Assembly (NCBI GenBank): GCA_026984715.1
Contig: JALSRO010000382.1
Location: 1-8,873 of the forward strand
Reading direction: 5' to 3'
Source of the DNA: Chromatiales bacterium
GTDB lineage: Bacteria; Pseudomonadota; Gammaproteobacteria; Thiohalospirales; Thiohalospiraceae
DNA: 8,873 nt
Shown here piece by piece: positions 1 through 6,208 of the stretch. The notes below the pieces were generated by a model. It ran no database searches and was not told the origin of the DNA. It saw nothing but the letters and a program-made list of their open reading frames with translations. A program made the translations under genes and the position numbers. The stretch's first letter is position 1, and every line of letters begins with the position of its first letter.

Positions 1-1115
1 ACCAGTTTTCCCGATGCGACCACCCGAATCCGCTCTTTCAGACCGGCCTCCAGCAGCACATCCACCAGCGCGGGAAGCGCCTCGGTGATCGGCAGCGCCA
101 CATGGTCCGCCAGCACCTGGGGCGCCGCTCCGCTGCCGGCCTCTCCCCCGTCCACGGTGATGAAATCGGGCGCGGACTCCACCCCCCGCCGCAGGATGGC
201 CTCGCACAGGGCGCGGGGATAGGCGGGGGAGCCGAGCGCCATTTTGAAACCCACCGGACGGCCAGTCACCTCCCGCACATGCCGGATCATCTCCAGCAGA
301 TCATCCGGTGTCCTGATATCCACATGGCGGTTCGGGCTGCTGGATGTCTCCCCCTCCGGAATACCGCGGATTCGGGCGATCTCCGCCGTCACCTTGTGCG
401 CCGGCAGCACCCCGCCACGGCCGGGCTTGGCCCCTTGGGAGAGCTTGATCTCGAACGCCTTGACCTGCTCCGCCAGCTCGCGCAGCCGATCGTCGCTGAG
501 CCTCCCGTCGGCATCGCGCACCCCGTACTTTGCGGTACCGATCTGGAAAATGATGTCCCCCCCTCCCTCCAGATGGTAAGAGGAGAGACCACCCTCGCCG
601 GTATTGATCCAGACCCCGGCCTCGGCCGCACCCCTGGAGAGCGCACGCACCGCAGGAGCAGACAGCGCCCCGAAACTCATCCCGGAGACATTGAACGGAT
701 GACGGGCGGAAAAAGGCCGCGGGCAATCCGGCCCGATCACCAGCGGCGGAGATGGCTCACACTCATGCTCCAGCATGGGATAGGGAGAGTTGACAAAGAT
801 ATAGGAGCCCGGCTCCCGCAGATCATTGGTGGAACCGAACCCGATCAGCCCCCCCTTCCCCTTGGCTGTACGATAGACCCAACTGCGGGTGGCACGGTTG
901 AAGGGCTGCTCCTCCCGATCCATGGCGAAAAAATACTGGCGGAAAAACTCCCCCTGTTTCTCCAGAAAATAGCGCAGCCGCCCAACCAGTGGAAAGTTGC
1001 GCCGGATAGTGTGCTCCTTCTGCAACATGTCCTGAACGAACATCACCGCCAGAACCAGCATCACGATACCGCCCAGCCAGCCCAGGATGGTGAAAATCCA
1101 CAGCGAAGTACCCAC
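1..1115 (-). CDS. FMN-binding glutamate synthase family protein, partial (C-terminus beyond left edge)
   Basis: My translation from a GTG at 1115 gives 371 open residues up to the window edge. Residues about 4-28 form a hydrophobic segment (LWIFTILGWLGGIVML...), so the protein is probably anchored to the inner membrane by its N-terminus. The glutamate-synthase FMN/TIM-barrel domain follows: NVSGMSFGALS at about 142-152, NTGEGG at 171-176, KLSQGAKPGRGG at 224-235 and VDGGEAGSGAAP at 321-332. These are hallmark segments of the GltB central/FMN domain. The stand-alone family is usually about 500-550 residues, so roughly the last third is missing. There is no N-terminal glutaminase domain, so it is unlikely to be a complete glutamate synthase; the true substrate of these stand-alone proteins is poorly defined. 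The GTG shares one base with the plsC stop (TAGTG) and has a GGGGGAGAG ribosome-binding site inside the end of plsC, which supports this start and translational coupling. Met19 is a less likely alternative start. Confidence 0.88.
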   Translation of the reverse strand, partial: MGTSLWIFTILGWLGGIVMLVLAVMFVQDMLQKEHTIRRNFPLVGRLRYFLEKQGEFFRQYFFAMDREEQPFNRATRSWVYRTAKGKGGLIGFGSTNDLREPGSYIFVNSPYPMLEHECEPSPPLVIGPDCPRPFSARHPFNVSGMSFGALSAPAVRALSRGAAEAGVWINTGEGGLSSYHLEGGGDIIFQIGTAKYGVRDADGRLSDDRLRELAEQVKAFEIKLSQGAKPGRGGVLPAHKVTAEIARIRGIPEGETSSSPNRHVDIRTPDDLLEMIRHVREVTGRPVGFKMALGSPAYPRALCEAILRRGVESAPDFITVDGGEAGSGAAPQVLADHVALPITEALPALVDVLLEAGLKERIRVVASGKL

Positions 1116-1777
1116 TATCTCTCCCCCTCGATATACTCACGTACCCGCTCCAGACACCACTCCGGTGACTGACTGGCGCAATCGAGCGGAGGAAAACTGC
1201 GCAGCCGCGCCCGGCTGCGAAACAGCACGGCCGAAACCGTCCGCCCCTCCCCCCGAATACCATCCAGACGCACCGGATAGATCGGACAACCGTGCCACTG
1301 CGCCAGCTTGACCACGCCCTTTTTCAGCTTGCGCGGCGGATCGGAATCCAGATGAATCTTGCCATGCGGAAACAGGGCAATCACCTCGCCCCGCTCCAGC
1401 GCCCGCCGCGCCTGCAGCAGCGCAATATCAGGACGCCGGCTGCGGTCAACCGGAATACAACCGGCAGCACGAAAAAGCCAGGTCAATCCGAACCGATGAT
1501 ACTCCTCCTCGGCAATCATAAACCGCAACGGCCGCCGCGACGCCGTAACCAGCAACAGCGGATCCAGTCCCGAAACATGATTGGAGACCACCAGCGCCGG
1601 CCCCTGCCGTGGCAACGGAATCGGCTCATACTGCAGACGATGAAACCAGCGGCAGAACAGCCGCACAAAACCATCCACGGCGTTACGCCATCCCCGACCC
1701 CAGTCAGCCTCACTGGCACGCAGACAGACAACCACCCCCAGAAACAGCAGAAAAAACAGAACAACGGCAACAGTCAT
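1115..1777 (-). CDS. 1-acyl-sn-glycerol-3-phosphate acyltransferase family protein (PlsC-like)
   Basis: A 220-residue protein of the PlsC/LPLAT family, which transfers an acyl chain to lysophosphatidic acid or a related lysophospholipid at the inner membrane. One N-terminal membrane segment covers residues about 2-20. Acyltransferase motif I is NHVSGLD at 66-72 (His67 and Asp72 of HX4D). Motif II is GCIPVDRSRRPD at about 106-117. Motif III, normally FPEG, reads FPHGK at 136-140, and motif IV is YPVRLDGI near 167-174. The HX4D pair is intact, so activity is likely, but the Glu-to-His change in motif III sets it apart from textbook PlsC, and it may use a different acyl acceptor. The ATG at 1777 has no visible Shine-Dalgarno sequence. 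A TATAAT hexamer sits just upstream, so the mRNA may be almost leaderless. It overlaps the following FMN-binding gene by one base. I give no symbol because several paralogues of this family usually coexist in one genome. Confidence 0.9.
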   Translation of the reverse strand: MTVAVVLFFLLFLGVVVCLRASEADWGRGWRNAVDGFVRLFCRWFHRLQYEPIPLPRQGPALVVSNHVSGLDPLLLVTASRRPLRFMIAEEEYHRFGLTWLFRAAGCIPVDRSRRPDIALLQARRALERGEVIALFPHGKIHLDSDPPRKLKKGVVKLAQWHGCPIYPVRLDGIRGEGRTVSAVLFRSRARLRSFPPLDCASQSPEWCLERVREYIEGER

Positions 1778-1785
1778 GGGGGTTG

Positions 1786-1791
1786 ATTATA
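1786..1791 (-). promoter_or_regulatory. Possible -10 box of the plsC-like gene
   Basis: The minus strand reads TATAAT here, a perfect sigma-70 -10 hexamer. Only 8 bases lie between it and the ATG at 1777, so transcription would begin within a few bases of the start codon. I found no good -35 hexamer at 16-18 bp spacing. The lack of a ribosome-binding site for this gene agrees with a leaderless or near-leaderless mRNA, but the match could be chance. Confidence 0.3.
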
Positions 1792-1969
1792 TCCCCGGTT
1801 CCGCGCCGCTGCATGGGAGTCTCTGCAACAGCCGATTTGAGAACCCCTGGCACGGCGAGCAGTCAATTTGCCAAATGACCCTCAACTGCCCAACCTAACC
1901 TTATGGAACAGATGGCCGATAAACTGTGTCGTGTCAAGCGGAGCATTCATCGAAAAATAAAGGGAAGAG

Positions 1970-2121
1970 GTAACTACTCAGTGAGTAGTGACCGGGTTGT
2001 ATAACTGCTCAGATTGCTTCTGAAACGCGTCAGATCAAGGAGGGAAATGTGAGTCTACACGAGTAAATGACCATTTCCCAACGCAGAGATGGCGCATTTC
2101 AGGAGCAAGCTGAGTAGTTAC
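1970..2121. repeat. Near-palindromic MITE-like / REP-like element
   Basis: The left arm at 2003-2049 and the right arm at 2072-2119 are imperfect reverse complements: I count about 36 matches over 48 aligned positions, with one 1-base gap. Matching blocks, outside to inside, are AACT, CTCAG, TTGCT, CTGAAA, GCG and finally GGGAAATG (2042-2049) against CATTTCCC (2072-2079). A 22-base loop remains at 2050-2071. Several mismatches are of the kind that leave G-U pairs in RNA. The right end CTGAGTAGTTAC (2110-2121) is also the exact reverse complement of GTAACTACTCAG at 1970-1981, so the left side carries two competing partial ends. A foldback with terminal inverted repeats, no coding capacity and an intergenic position is typical of miniature transposable elements or chromosomal foldback repeats. 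I could not assign it to a named family. Confidence 0.6.
1973..1989. repeat. 17-bp perfect palindrome nested at the left end of the element
   Basis: ACTACTCAGTGAGTAGT is an 8-bp perfect inverted repeat around a single central G. Its left half belongs to the GTAACTACTCAG end at 1970-1981. Its right half equals the start of the TGAGTAGTTAC end found again at 2111-2121. It looks like two element ends joined head to head, as could arise from nested insertion or imprecise rearrangement. It could also act as a protein-binding site. With only a single loop base it is better suited to a DNA dyad than to an RNA hairpin. Confidence 0.5.
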
Positions 2122-2579
2122 GGGAAAAGAAGGACTGCTGTACACCTGTTCGGTCGATAATACCCCCCTTCTGCTACAATTAAGCCGAGGAGTGAACCGA
2201 GAGAAAGTACTACCGCATCTCTGGACAGGATGTGCGGGATTCAATCAGCCCTGAGGCATCCCCCCTGGACCCCGACCTTCTCTCAGCATCGCAGCCGGCG
2301 ACCATGGACAGTATTTACATGCCGGTACTACTACCGAATGAACCTCAACAGCTCAACTCTATGTTGTTGATCCCGAATAACCACCGGTACGCAGCAACCA
2401 TAGTTCTGGAAGGGTATTCCATCTCTATCACTGGTTCCGCACTTTCCTCTGAACGCACCTGCCTATATCAACTCTCATGTGTGGAGAGTGGGCAGCAGCA
2501 AAGGTCCGAAGGGAAGCCAATGTGATGTGCGCAACTACTCCTGCGCCCATAGATGAAAATCCAGCAACATGGAAAGAAG

Positions 2580-3095
2580 CTACGCCGTTTTCCTGCTGCC
2601 ATAATTCTTGCGCCGGAACAGATCGGTACGGCGGCTGACCAGGCGATCCAGGAACAGCAGACCATCCAGGTGGTCGATCTCGTGCTGCACGGCGCGAGCC
2701 TCGAATCCTTCGCAGATGTACTCCTGCGGTTCACCATTTTCATTGAGGGCACCCAGAGTGATGCGTTCCGCCCGCATGACGTTGCCGGTGAAGTCGGGCA
2801 CTGACATGCACCCCTCACGCCCTTTGACCATCCCCTCCCAGGAGAGGATCTCCGGGTTGATCAGCACCATCCGGCCGTGACTGGCTATTTTGGGTTTGGC
2901 GGACAGATCAACGATGACGATACGCTGAAAACAGCCCACCTGGGGAGCAGCAATTCCCACTCCGCCGGGAGAACTGCGCATGGTCTGTTCCAGTTCGACA
3001 ACAAAGCTGCGCAGTTCACCATCGAACTGCTGCACCGGCTGAGAAATCTGTTTCAGCCGTTGATCAGGGTAGATCAGGATCTCCAGAGCCGCCAC
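2580..3095 (-). CDS. def: Peptide deformylase
   Basis: A 171-residue cytoplasmic metalloenzyme that removes the formyl group from the N-terminal formylmethionine of nascent proteins at the ribosome. All three family motifs are present: GVGIAAPQ at 45-52 (Gln52 for the oxyanion hole), EGCMSVP at 94-100 (Cys96 as metal ligand) and QHEIDH at 137-142 (His138 and His142 as ligands, Glu139 catalytic). The length is normal for the bacterial enzyme. The start is a GTG at 3095, three bases after the stop of the upstream gcvR-like gene, and it yields the N-terminus MAALEILIYPDQRL, which fits the family. No strong Shine-Dalgarno sequence is visible, so translation probably depends on coupling to the upstream gene. 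Def is most often found beside fmt; here it is last in an rluD - pgeF - gcvR-like - def unit, so it may be a second copy, which this window cannot decide. Confidence 0.95.
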   Translation of the reverse strand: MAALEILIYPDQRLKQISQPVQQFDGELRSFVVELEQTMRSSPGGVGIAAPQVGCFQRIVIVDLSAKPKIASHGRMVLINPEILSWEGMVKGREGCMSVPDFTGNVMRAERITLGALNENGEPQEYICEGFEARAVQHEIDHLDGLLFLDRLVSRRTDLFRRKNYGSRKTA

Positions 3096-3098
3096 TGG

Positions 3099-3623
3099 TC
3101 AGCCCACCATCGTATCGACAGGCTGCAGGTTCACCTCGATTCCGTCACACTCAATCAGCTCCATAGCCGAACGCAGTGCTTCGATACCCTCTCCGGCATG
3201 CCCCTCGATATGCATGACGTAGATAGGGTTCTCCGAGCTGCCCCCCACATCGGATTCCAGCTCCAGAATATGTAACCCCGCCTCCGCCAGCACCCCGGTC
3301 ACCCGGGCGACAATCCCCGCCCGATCTGCGCCATAGACGGTAATGCTGACATCCGGCTCCCGGTGGCGATGCAGCCGCCCCTCGATGGAGTCAACGTGAA
3401 TATGCAGATTGAGCGAACGGGCAACCGGCTGCAACAGCTTCTGAAGTTCGCTGCCGCTTCTTTCCAGTTCGACCATGAGCATGATGGTGAAACTTCCACC
3501 AAGCCGCATCATGGATGCTTCACCCAGATTGCACCCACCATTGAACAGTGCATCCGTCACCCGGGCAACGATGCCGCGACGATCCTCTCCCACGATGGTC
3601 AGCATGTACCACTGCTTGCTCAT
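3099..3623 (-). CDS. GcvR-like regulator with two ACT domains
   Basis: A 174-residue protein consisting of two ACT domains, at about 5-80 and 92-170. Each begins with the expected beta-strand and helix pattern: MLTIVGEDRRGIVARVTDAL at residues 7-26, and SITVYGADRAGIVARVTGVL in the second domain. ACT domains bind amino acids. The tandem arrangement and the D-R-x-GIVARVT signature match the glycine cleavage system repressor GcvR, which in E. coli (about 190 residues) works by contacting the DNA-binding protein GcvA. It has no DNA-binding domain of its own, and neither gcvA nor gcvTHP is in this window, so control of glycine cleavage is inference only. The ATG at 3623 lies 16 bases after the pgeF stop and has GGAG about 10 bases upstream. 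Its short gap to def indicates co-transcription. Confidence 0.85.
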   Translation of the reverse strand: MSKQWYMLTIVGEDRRGIVARVTDALFNGGCNLGEASMMRLGGSFTIMLMVELERSGSELQKLLQPVARSLNLHIHVDSIEGRLHRHREPDVSITVYGADRAGIVARVTGVLAEAGLHILELESDVGGSSENPIYVMHIEGHAGEGIEALRSAMELIECDGIEVNLQPVDTMVG

Positions 3624-3639
3624 GGTTCTGTTACTCCAT

Positions 3640-4371
3640 TCAGGTTAACCAGATCAGGCTTGCCATACGGCCTGTCGTACCGTCCCGCCGGTAGGAGAAA
3701 TAGCGCTCCCTATCCCGGAAGGTGCATTCGCCTCCACCGAAAATTGCGCTCACTCCGCTGTTACGCAACCGTTGGCGGGCCAGGGCATAGATGTCCGCCA
3801 ACCAGCGCTCACCGGCTGGATGAAATGCCGCCTCTGCCTGGCTGTTGTGCATCAGGAACTGCCGGCGCACATCTTCCCCAACCACAAAATGGTCAGGACC
3901 GATGGCGGGACCAAGCCAGGCAAGGATCTCGCTGGCGGGCCGTTGCATCTGCTCCAGTGCCGCCTCGACAACGCCGTCGGCCAATCCACGCCATCCTGCA
4001 TGTACCGCCGCCACGCAGCTTCCGGCGCGGTCGCACAGCAGCAGCGGCAGGCAGTCTGCGCTCATCACGGCACACACCCGGCCCGGAGCGCGGCTGACCG
4101 AGGCATCCGCATCGCAACCCGATTGCACCTTCGCTGCCTCGACCACCCGGCAACCATGTACCTGATTCAACCACAACGGGGGAGCCGGCAGTTCCAGGGC
4201 AGCAACCAGGCGATTACGGTTTTCGGCAACCGCTGCGGGAGTGTCACCCACATGATCTCCCAGATTCAGGGAGTCGTAAGGCCCGCCACTGACACCACCC
4301 CGCCGGGTGGTGGCACAGGCCCGCACCCGCTTCGGCGCAGGCCAGTCGGGGGTGATCCAGTCAGACAGCAT
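3640..4371 (-). CDS. pgeF: Multicopper polyphenol oxidase / laccase-domain protein YfiH (PgeF)
   Basis: A 243-residue cytoplasmic protein of the YfiH/DUF152 family. E. coli PgeF prevents L-serine from entering peptidoglycan in place of L-alanine; other members are reported as purine nucleoside phosphorylases or adenosine deaminases. The three metal-site residues are all present: His72 in NQVHG, Cys107 in SADCLP and His124 in AAVHAGWRG, almost the same numbering as E. coli YfiH. A longer open frame reaches 4488, but its extra 39 residues are Arg/Trp-rich and lie wholly inside rluD. The ATG at 4371 gives the usual family N-terminus (MLSDWITPDWPAPKRVRACA, then TTRRGG). This start overlaps the rluD stop by 11 bases, implying translational coupling. 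The rluD-pgeF order is as in E. coli. Only a weak ribosome-binding site is visible. Confidence 0.92.
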   Translation of the reverse strand: MLSDWITPDWPAPKRVRACATTRRGGVSGGPYDSLNLGDHVGDTPAAVAENRNRLVAALELPAPPLWLNQVHGCRVVEAAKVQSGCDADASVSRAPGRVCAVMSADCLPLLLCDRAGSCVAAVHAGWRGLADGVVEAALEQMQRPASEILAWLGPAIGPDHFVVGEDVRRQFLMHNSQAEAAFHPAGERWLADIYALARQRLRNSGVSAIFGGGECTFRDRERYFSYRRDGTTGRMASLIWLT

Positions 4372-5353
4372 GGGTCCGGGAATCTGCCCGCAAACATTCG
4401 ACAAGCTGCGCCATATCCTCCGGCAGCGCTGTCTGCCACTCCATCGCCTCTCCGGTGGCAGGATGGACAATCCCCAGCCGACCGGCATGCAGCGCCTGAC
4501 GCTTGAAATTACGCAAGGTTTCCCTCAGTTCGTCGCCACAGCCTGCGGGAATCCGCAGCCGTCCGCCATAGACCGGGTCACCCACCAGCGGGTGGCGAAC
4601 ATGCGCCATGTGAACCCGGATCTGGTGAGTCCGGCCGGTCTCGAGGCGCACATCGATCAGTGTGTGGGCGGCAAACCGTTCCGCCACCCGATAGTGAGTG
4701 ATGGCCTCTCTGCCCTGCCCGGTCACCGCCATACGCTTGCGATCCACGCGGTGACGTCCGATCGGGGCATCCACCGTTCCGCCGGACGGCATCACTCCTA
4801 CCACCACCGCACTGTACCGGCGACTGACGGTACGGGCCTGGAGCTGCTCCACCAGACGGATATGGCTGGTCACATCACGCGCCACCACCATCAGGCCGGT
4901 GGTCTGCTTGTCGAGACGATGGACGATACCGGCGCGTGGCACCTGTGCCAGCTCCGGCGCGTGGTGCAACAGTGCATTGAGCAGAGTTCCATCCGGATTG
5001 CCGGCAGCGGGATGCACCACCAGACCCGCCGGCTTGTTGATTACCAGAATGGCATCATCTTCATAAACGATGTGTAGCGGAATATCCTGGGGCTTCCAGC
5101 TCTCCTGCGGCTCCAGCCGTACCTCCAGCTCCACCCGTTCACCGCCAATCACCTTGTCGCCGGGGGAGAAATGGCCGCCGTCCACCCGCACCTGCCCTGT
5201 TTTTATCCACTGACTGAGGCGGCTGCGCGAATAGTCGGGAAACAGCTCCACCAACGCCCGATCGAGGCGCCGGCCGGCCATCGCCTCCGGAATACGCGCC
5301 ACAAGCTGCTGGTCGGGTTCGCCAATATCTGTTGTTGCTATCGGTTTATTCAT
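4361..5353 (-). CDS. rluD: 23S rRNA pseudouridine synthase RluD
   Basis: A 330-residue enzyme that converts uridines 1911, 1915 and 1917 (E. coli numbering) in helix 69 of 23S rRNA to pseudouridine, a step linked to ribosome assembly and termination. An S4 RNA-binding domain sits at about 27-80 (GRRLDRALVELFPDYSRSRL...). The catalytic domain follows, with VINKPAGLVVHP at about 104-115, the RluA-family motif HRLDKQTTG carrying catalytic Asp148, and GRTHQIRVHMAH at 240-251. Length and order match the family. RluA and RluC belong to the same family, but the divergent bamD and downstream pgeF neighbours match the E. coli rluD locus and support this name. The ATG at 5353 has no clear Shine-Dalgarno sequence. 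The gene heads the minus-strand unit continuing through pgeF, the gcvR-like gene and def. Confidence 0.95.
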   Translation of the reverse strand: MNKPIATTDIGEPDQQLVARIPEAMAGRRLDRALVELFPDYSRSRLSQWIKTGQVRVDGGHFSPGDKVIGGERVELEVRLEPQESWKPQDIPLHIVYEDDAILVINKPAGLVVHPAAGNPDGTLLNALLHHAPELAQVPRAGIVHRLDKQTTGLMVVARDVTSHIRLVEQLQARTVSRRYSAVVVGVMPSGGTVDAPIGRHRVDRKRMAVTGQGREAITHYRVAERFAAHTLIDVRLETGRTHQIRVHMAHVRHPLVGDPVYGGRLRIPAGCGDELRETLRNFKRQALHAGRLGIVHPATGEAMEWQTALPEDMAQLVECLRADSRTHAV

Positions 5354-5387
5354 GTTTCAGATAAAATGGGAACCACTGTTTACCAAA

Positions 5388-5400
5388 TGAATCATATTCA
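5388..5400. promoter_or_regulatory. Dyad TGAATcatATTCA in the rluD/bamD divergent promoter region
   Basis: A perfect 5-bp inverted repeat with a 3-base centre lies between the divergent rluD and bamD genes. Read on the minus strand, its core contains TATGAT, a possible -10 box that would give rluD a leader of roughly 30 bases. I found no matching -35 hexamer. The dyad could be an operator, or simply AT-rich promoter sequence. Confidence 0.3.
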
Positions 5401-5401
5401 G

Positions 5402-5419
5402 GGCATCTCACCCGATGCC
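5402..5419 (+). promoter_or_regulatory. Hairpin upstream of bamD
   Basis: GGCATC (5402-5407) and GATGCC (5414-5419) form a 6-bp stem with a 6-base loop, ending about 23 bases before the bamD ATG. In a bamD transcript it would lie in the 5' leader; as DNA it could be a second operator next to the dyad at 5388-5400. No T-run follows, so it is not a terminator. Confidence 0.3.
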
Positions 5420-5442
5420 GAACTGCCGGATACTCTAACATA

Positions 5443-6195
5443 ATGCAACTATCAGCCCGTCTTCTCGTTCTGTCGTTGATCCTGCTGCTCGGCGCCTGCG
5501 CCAGCGTCGACAACAAAAAGGAGTGGTCCGCCCAGCGCTACTACGAAGAGGCCAAGACCGCACTGGACAATCGTGACTACGAGAGCGCCATCCGCTACTA
5601 CGAAGAGCTGAAGACCGCCTACCCATACGGCCATCATGCGGAACAGGCGGATCTGGACATCATCTACGCCTACTACAAGGGGGATGAGCCGGAATCGGCC
5701 ATCGCCGCCGCGGACAACTTCATCAAACAGCACCCCCGCCATCCCAACGTCGATTACGCATACTATCTGCGCGGGCTGGCCAGCTTCTCTCTGGGGGAAA
5801 ACTTTCTCAACAAGACGTTCAACCAGGATCCCACCCAGCGCGATCCGAGCCATCTGCGACGCTCCTTCAACTACTTCATGGAGCTGGTCCGGAAGTTTCC
5901 CAACAGCAAATACCGTGCTGATGCACTGCAGCGCATGAAATATCTGCTCAATAGCCTGGCACGCTACGAAATCCACGTTGCGCGCTTCTATATGGAGCGG
6001 GAGGCCTATCTGGCAGCCGCCAACAGGGCCAAATATGTCGTCGAACACTACCAGGATACGCCGGCAGTGGCCGAGGCACTCGATATCATGTCGCGGGCCT
6101 ACGGACACATGGGGCGTTACGACCTGGCCGACGATGCCCGGCGGGTACTGCAACTCAACTTCCCGGACTATCACACTCCCCAGGCAAAACCATAG
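5443..6195 (+). CDS. bamD: Outer membrane protein assembly factor BamD (lipoprotein)
   Basis: A 250-residue lipoprotein that works with BamA in the BAM complex to fold and insert beta-barrel proteins into the outer membrane. The signal peptide ends in the lipobox LLGAC with Cys19 as the lipidated residue. Ala20 and Ser21 follow, so no aspartate retains it in the inner membrane. From about residue 29 the mature part is a series of TPR-like helical repeats, for example YYEEAKTALDNRDYESAIRY and YAYYKGDEPESAIAAADNFI, and the conserved YYLRGLASF segment is present. The length is typical (E. coli BamD has 245 residues). The start at 5443 is fixed by the signal peptide, although the ribosome-binding site is poor. 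It is divergent from rluD, as in E. coli, and 13 bases separate it from the nitroreductase gene, suggesting co-transcription. Confidence 0.95.
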   Translation: MQLSARLLVLSLILLLGACASVDNKKEWSAQRYYEEAKTALDNRDYESAIRYYEELKTAYPYGHHAEQADLDIIYAYYKGDEPESAIAAADNFIKQHPRHPNVDYAYYLRGLASFSLGENFLNKTFNQDPTQRDPSHLRRSFNYFMELVRKFPNSKYRADALQRMKYLLNSLARYEIHVARFYMEREAYLAAANRAKYVVEHYQDTPAVAEALDIMSRAYGHMGRYDLADDARRVLQLNFPDYHTPQAKP

Positions 6196-6208
6196 CCAGG
6201 AGACAATC

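Larger units (their letters stand above)
1778..2579. other. Non-coding region of about 800 bp holding a palindromic repeat element
   Basis: This gap lies between the end of def and the start of the plsC-like gene, both on the minus strand. The sequence looks less GC-rich than the genes around it, and the short open frames here have no recognisable motifs. Its one clear structure is the near-palindrome at 1970-2121. An AACTACTC octamer matching the element's end recurs at 2533-2540. A small hairpin (ACTCTC / GAGAGT, 2471-2489) and a GCGCA / TGCGC dyad (2529-2546) lie near the end of the def unit, but neither is followed by a T-run on the minus strand, so I call no terminator. The region probably reflects an old insertion or decayed DNA in a normally compact stretch. 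Confidence 0.6.

Noticed and set aside
102..1172. A 356-codon open frame on the plus strand.
   Set aside because: It is antisense to the FMN-binding glutamate-synthase-like gene, whose motifs are unmistakable; the translation is a Pro/Arg/His-rich shadow typical of high-GC complementary frames.
2035..2244. A 69-codon open frame on the minus strand in the same gap.
   Set aside because: It runs through the right arm of the foldback element, so its reading frame is explained by the repeat; it shows no protein-like features.
2232..2525. A 97-codon open frame on the plus strand starting at GTG, in the gap before def.
   Set aside because: It has no recognisable domain, signal peptide or homology I can recall and is antisense to the likely tail of the def transcript. 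An AGGA four bases upstream is not enough to support it; chance or a decayed remnant is more likely.
2471..2546. Possible intrinsic terminator after def (hairpins 2471-2489 and 2529-2546).
   Set aside because: Neither stem is followed by a T-run on the minus strand and both stems are short.
4372..4488. N-terminal extension of PgeF by 39 residues to an upstream ATG.
   Set aside because: The extension lies entirely within rluD, is Arg/Trp-rich and unlike the family N-terminus. The ATG at 4371 places the metal-site His, Cys and His at nearly the same positions as in E. coli YfiH.
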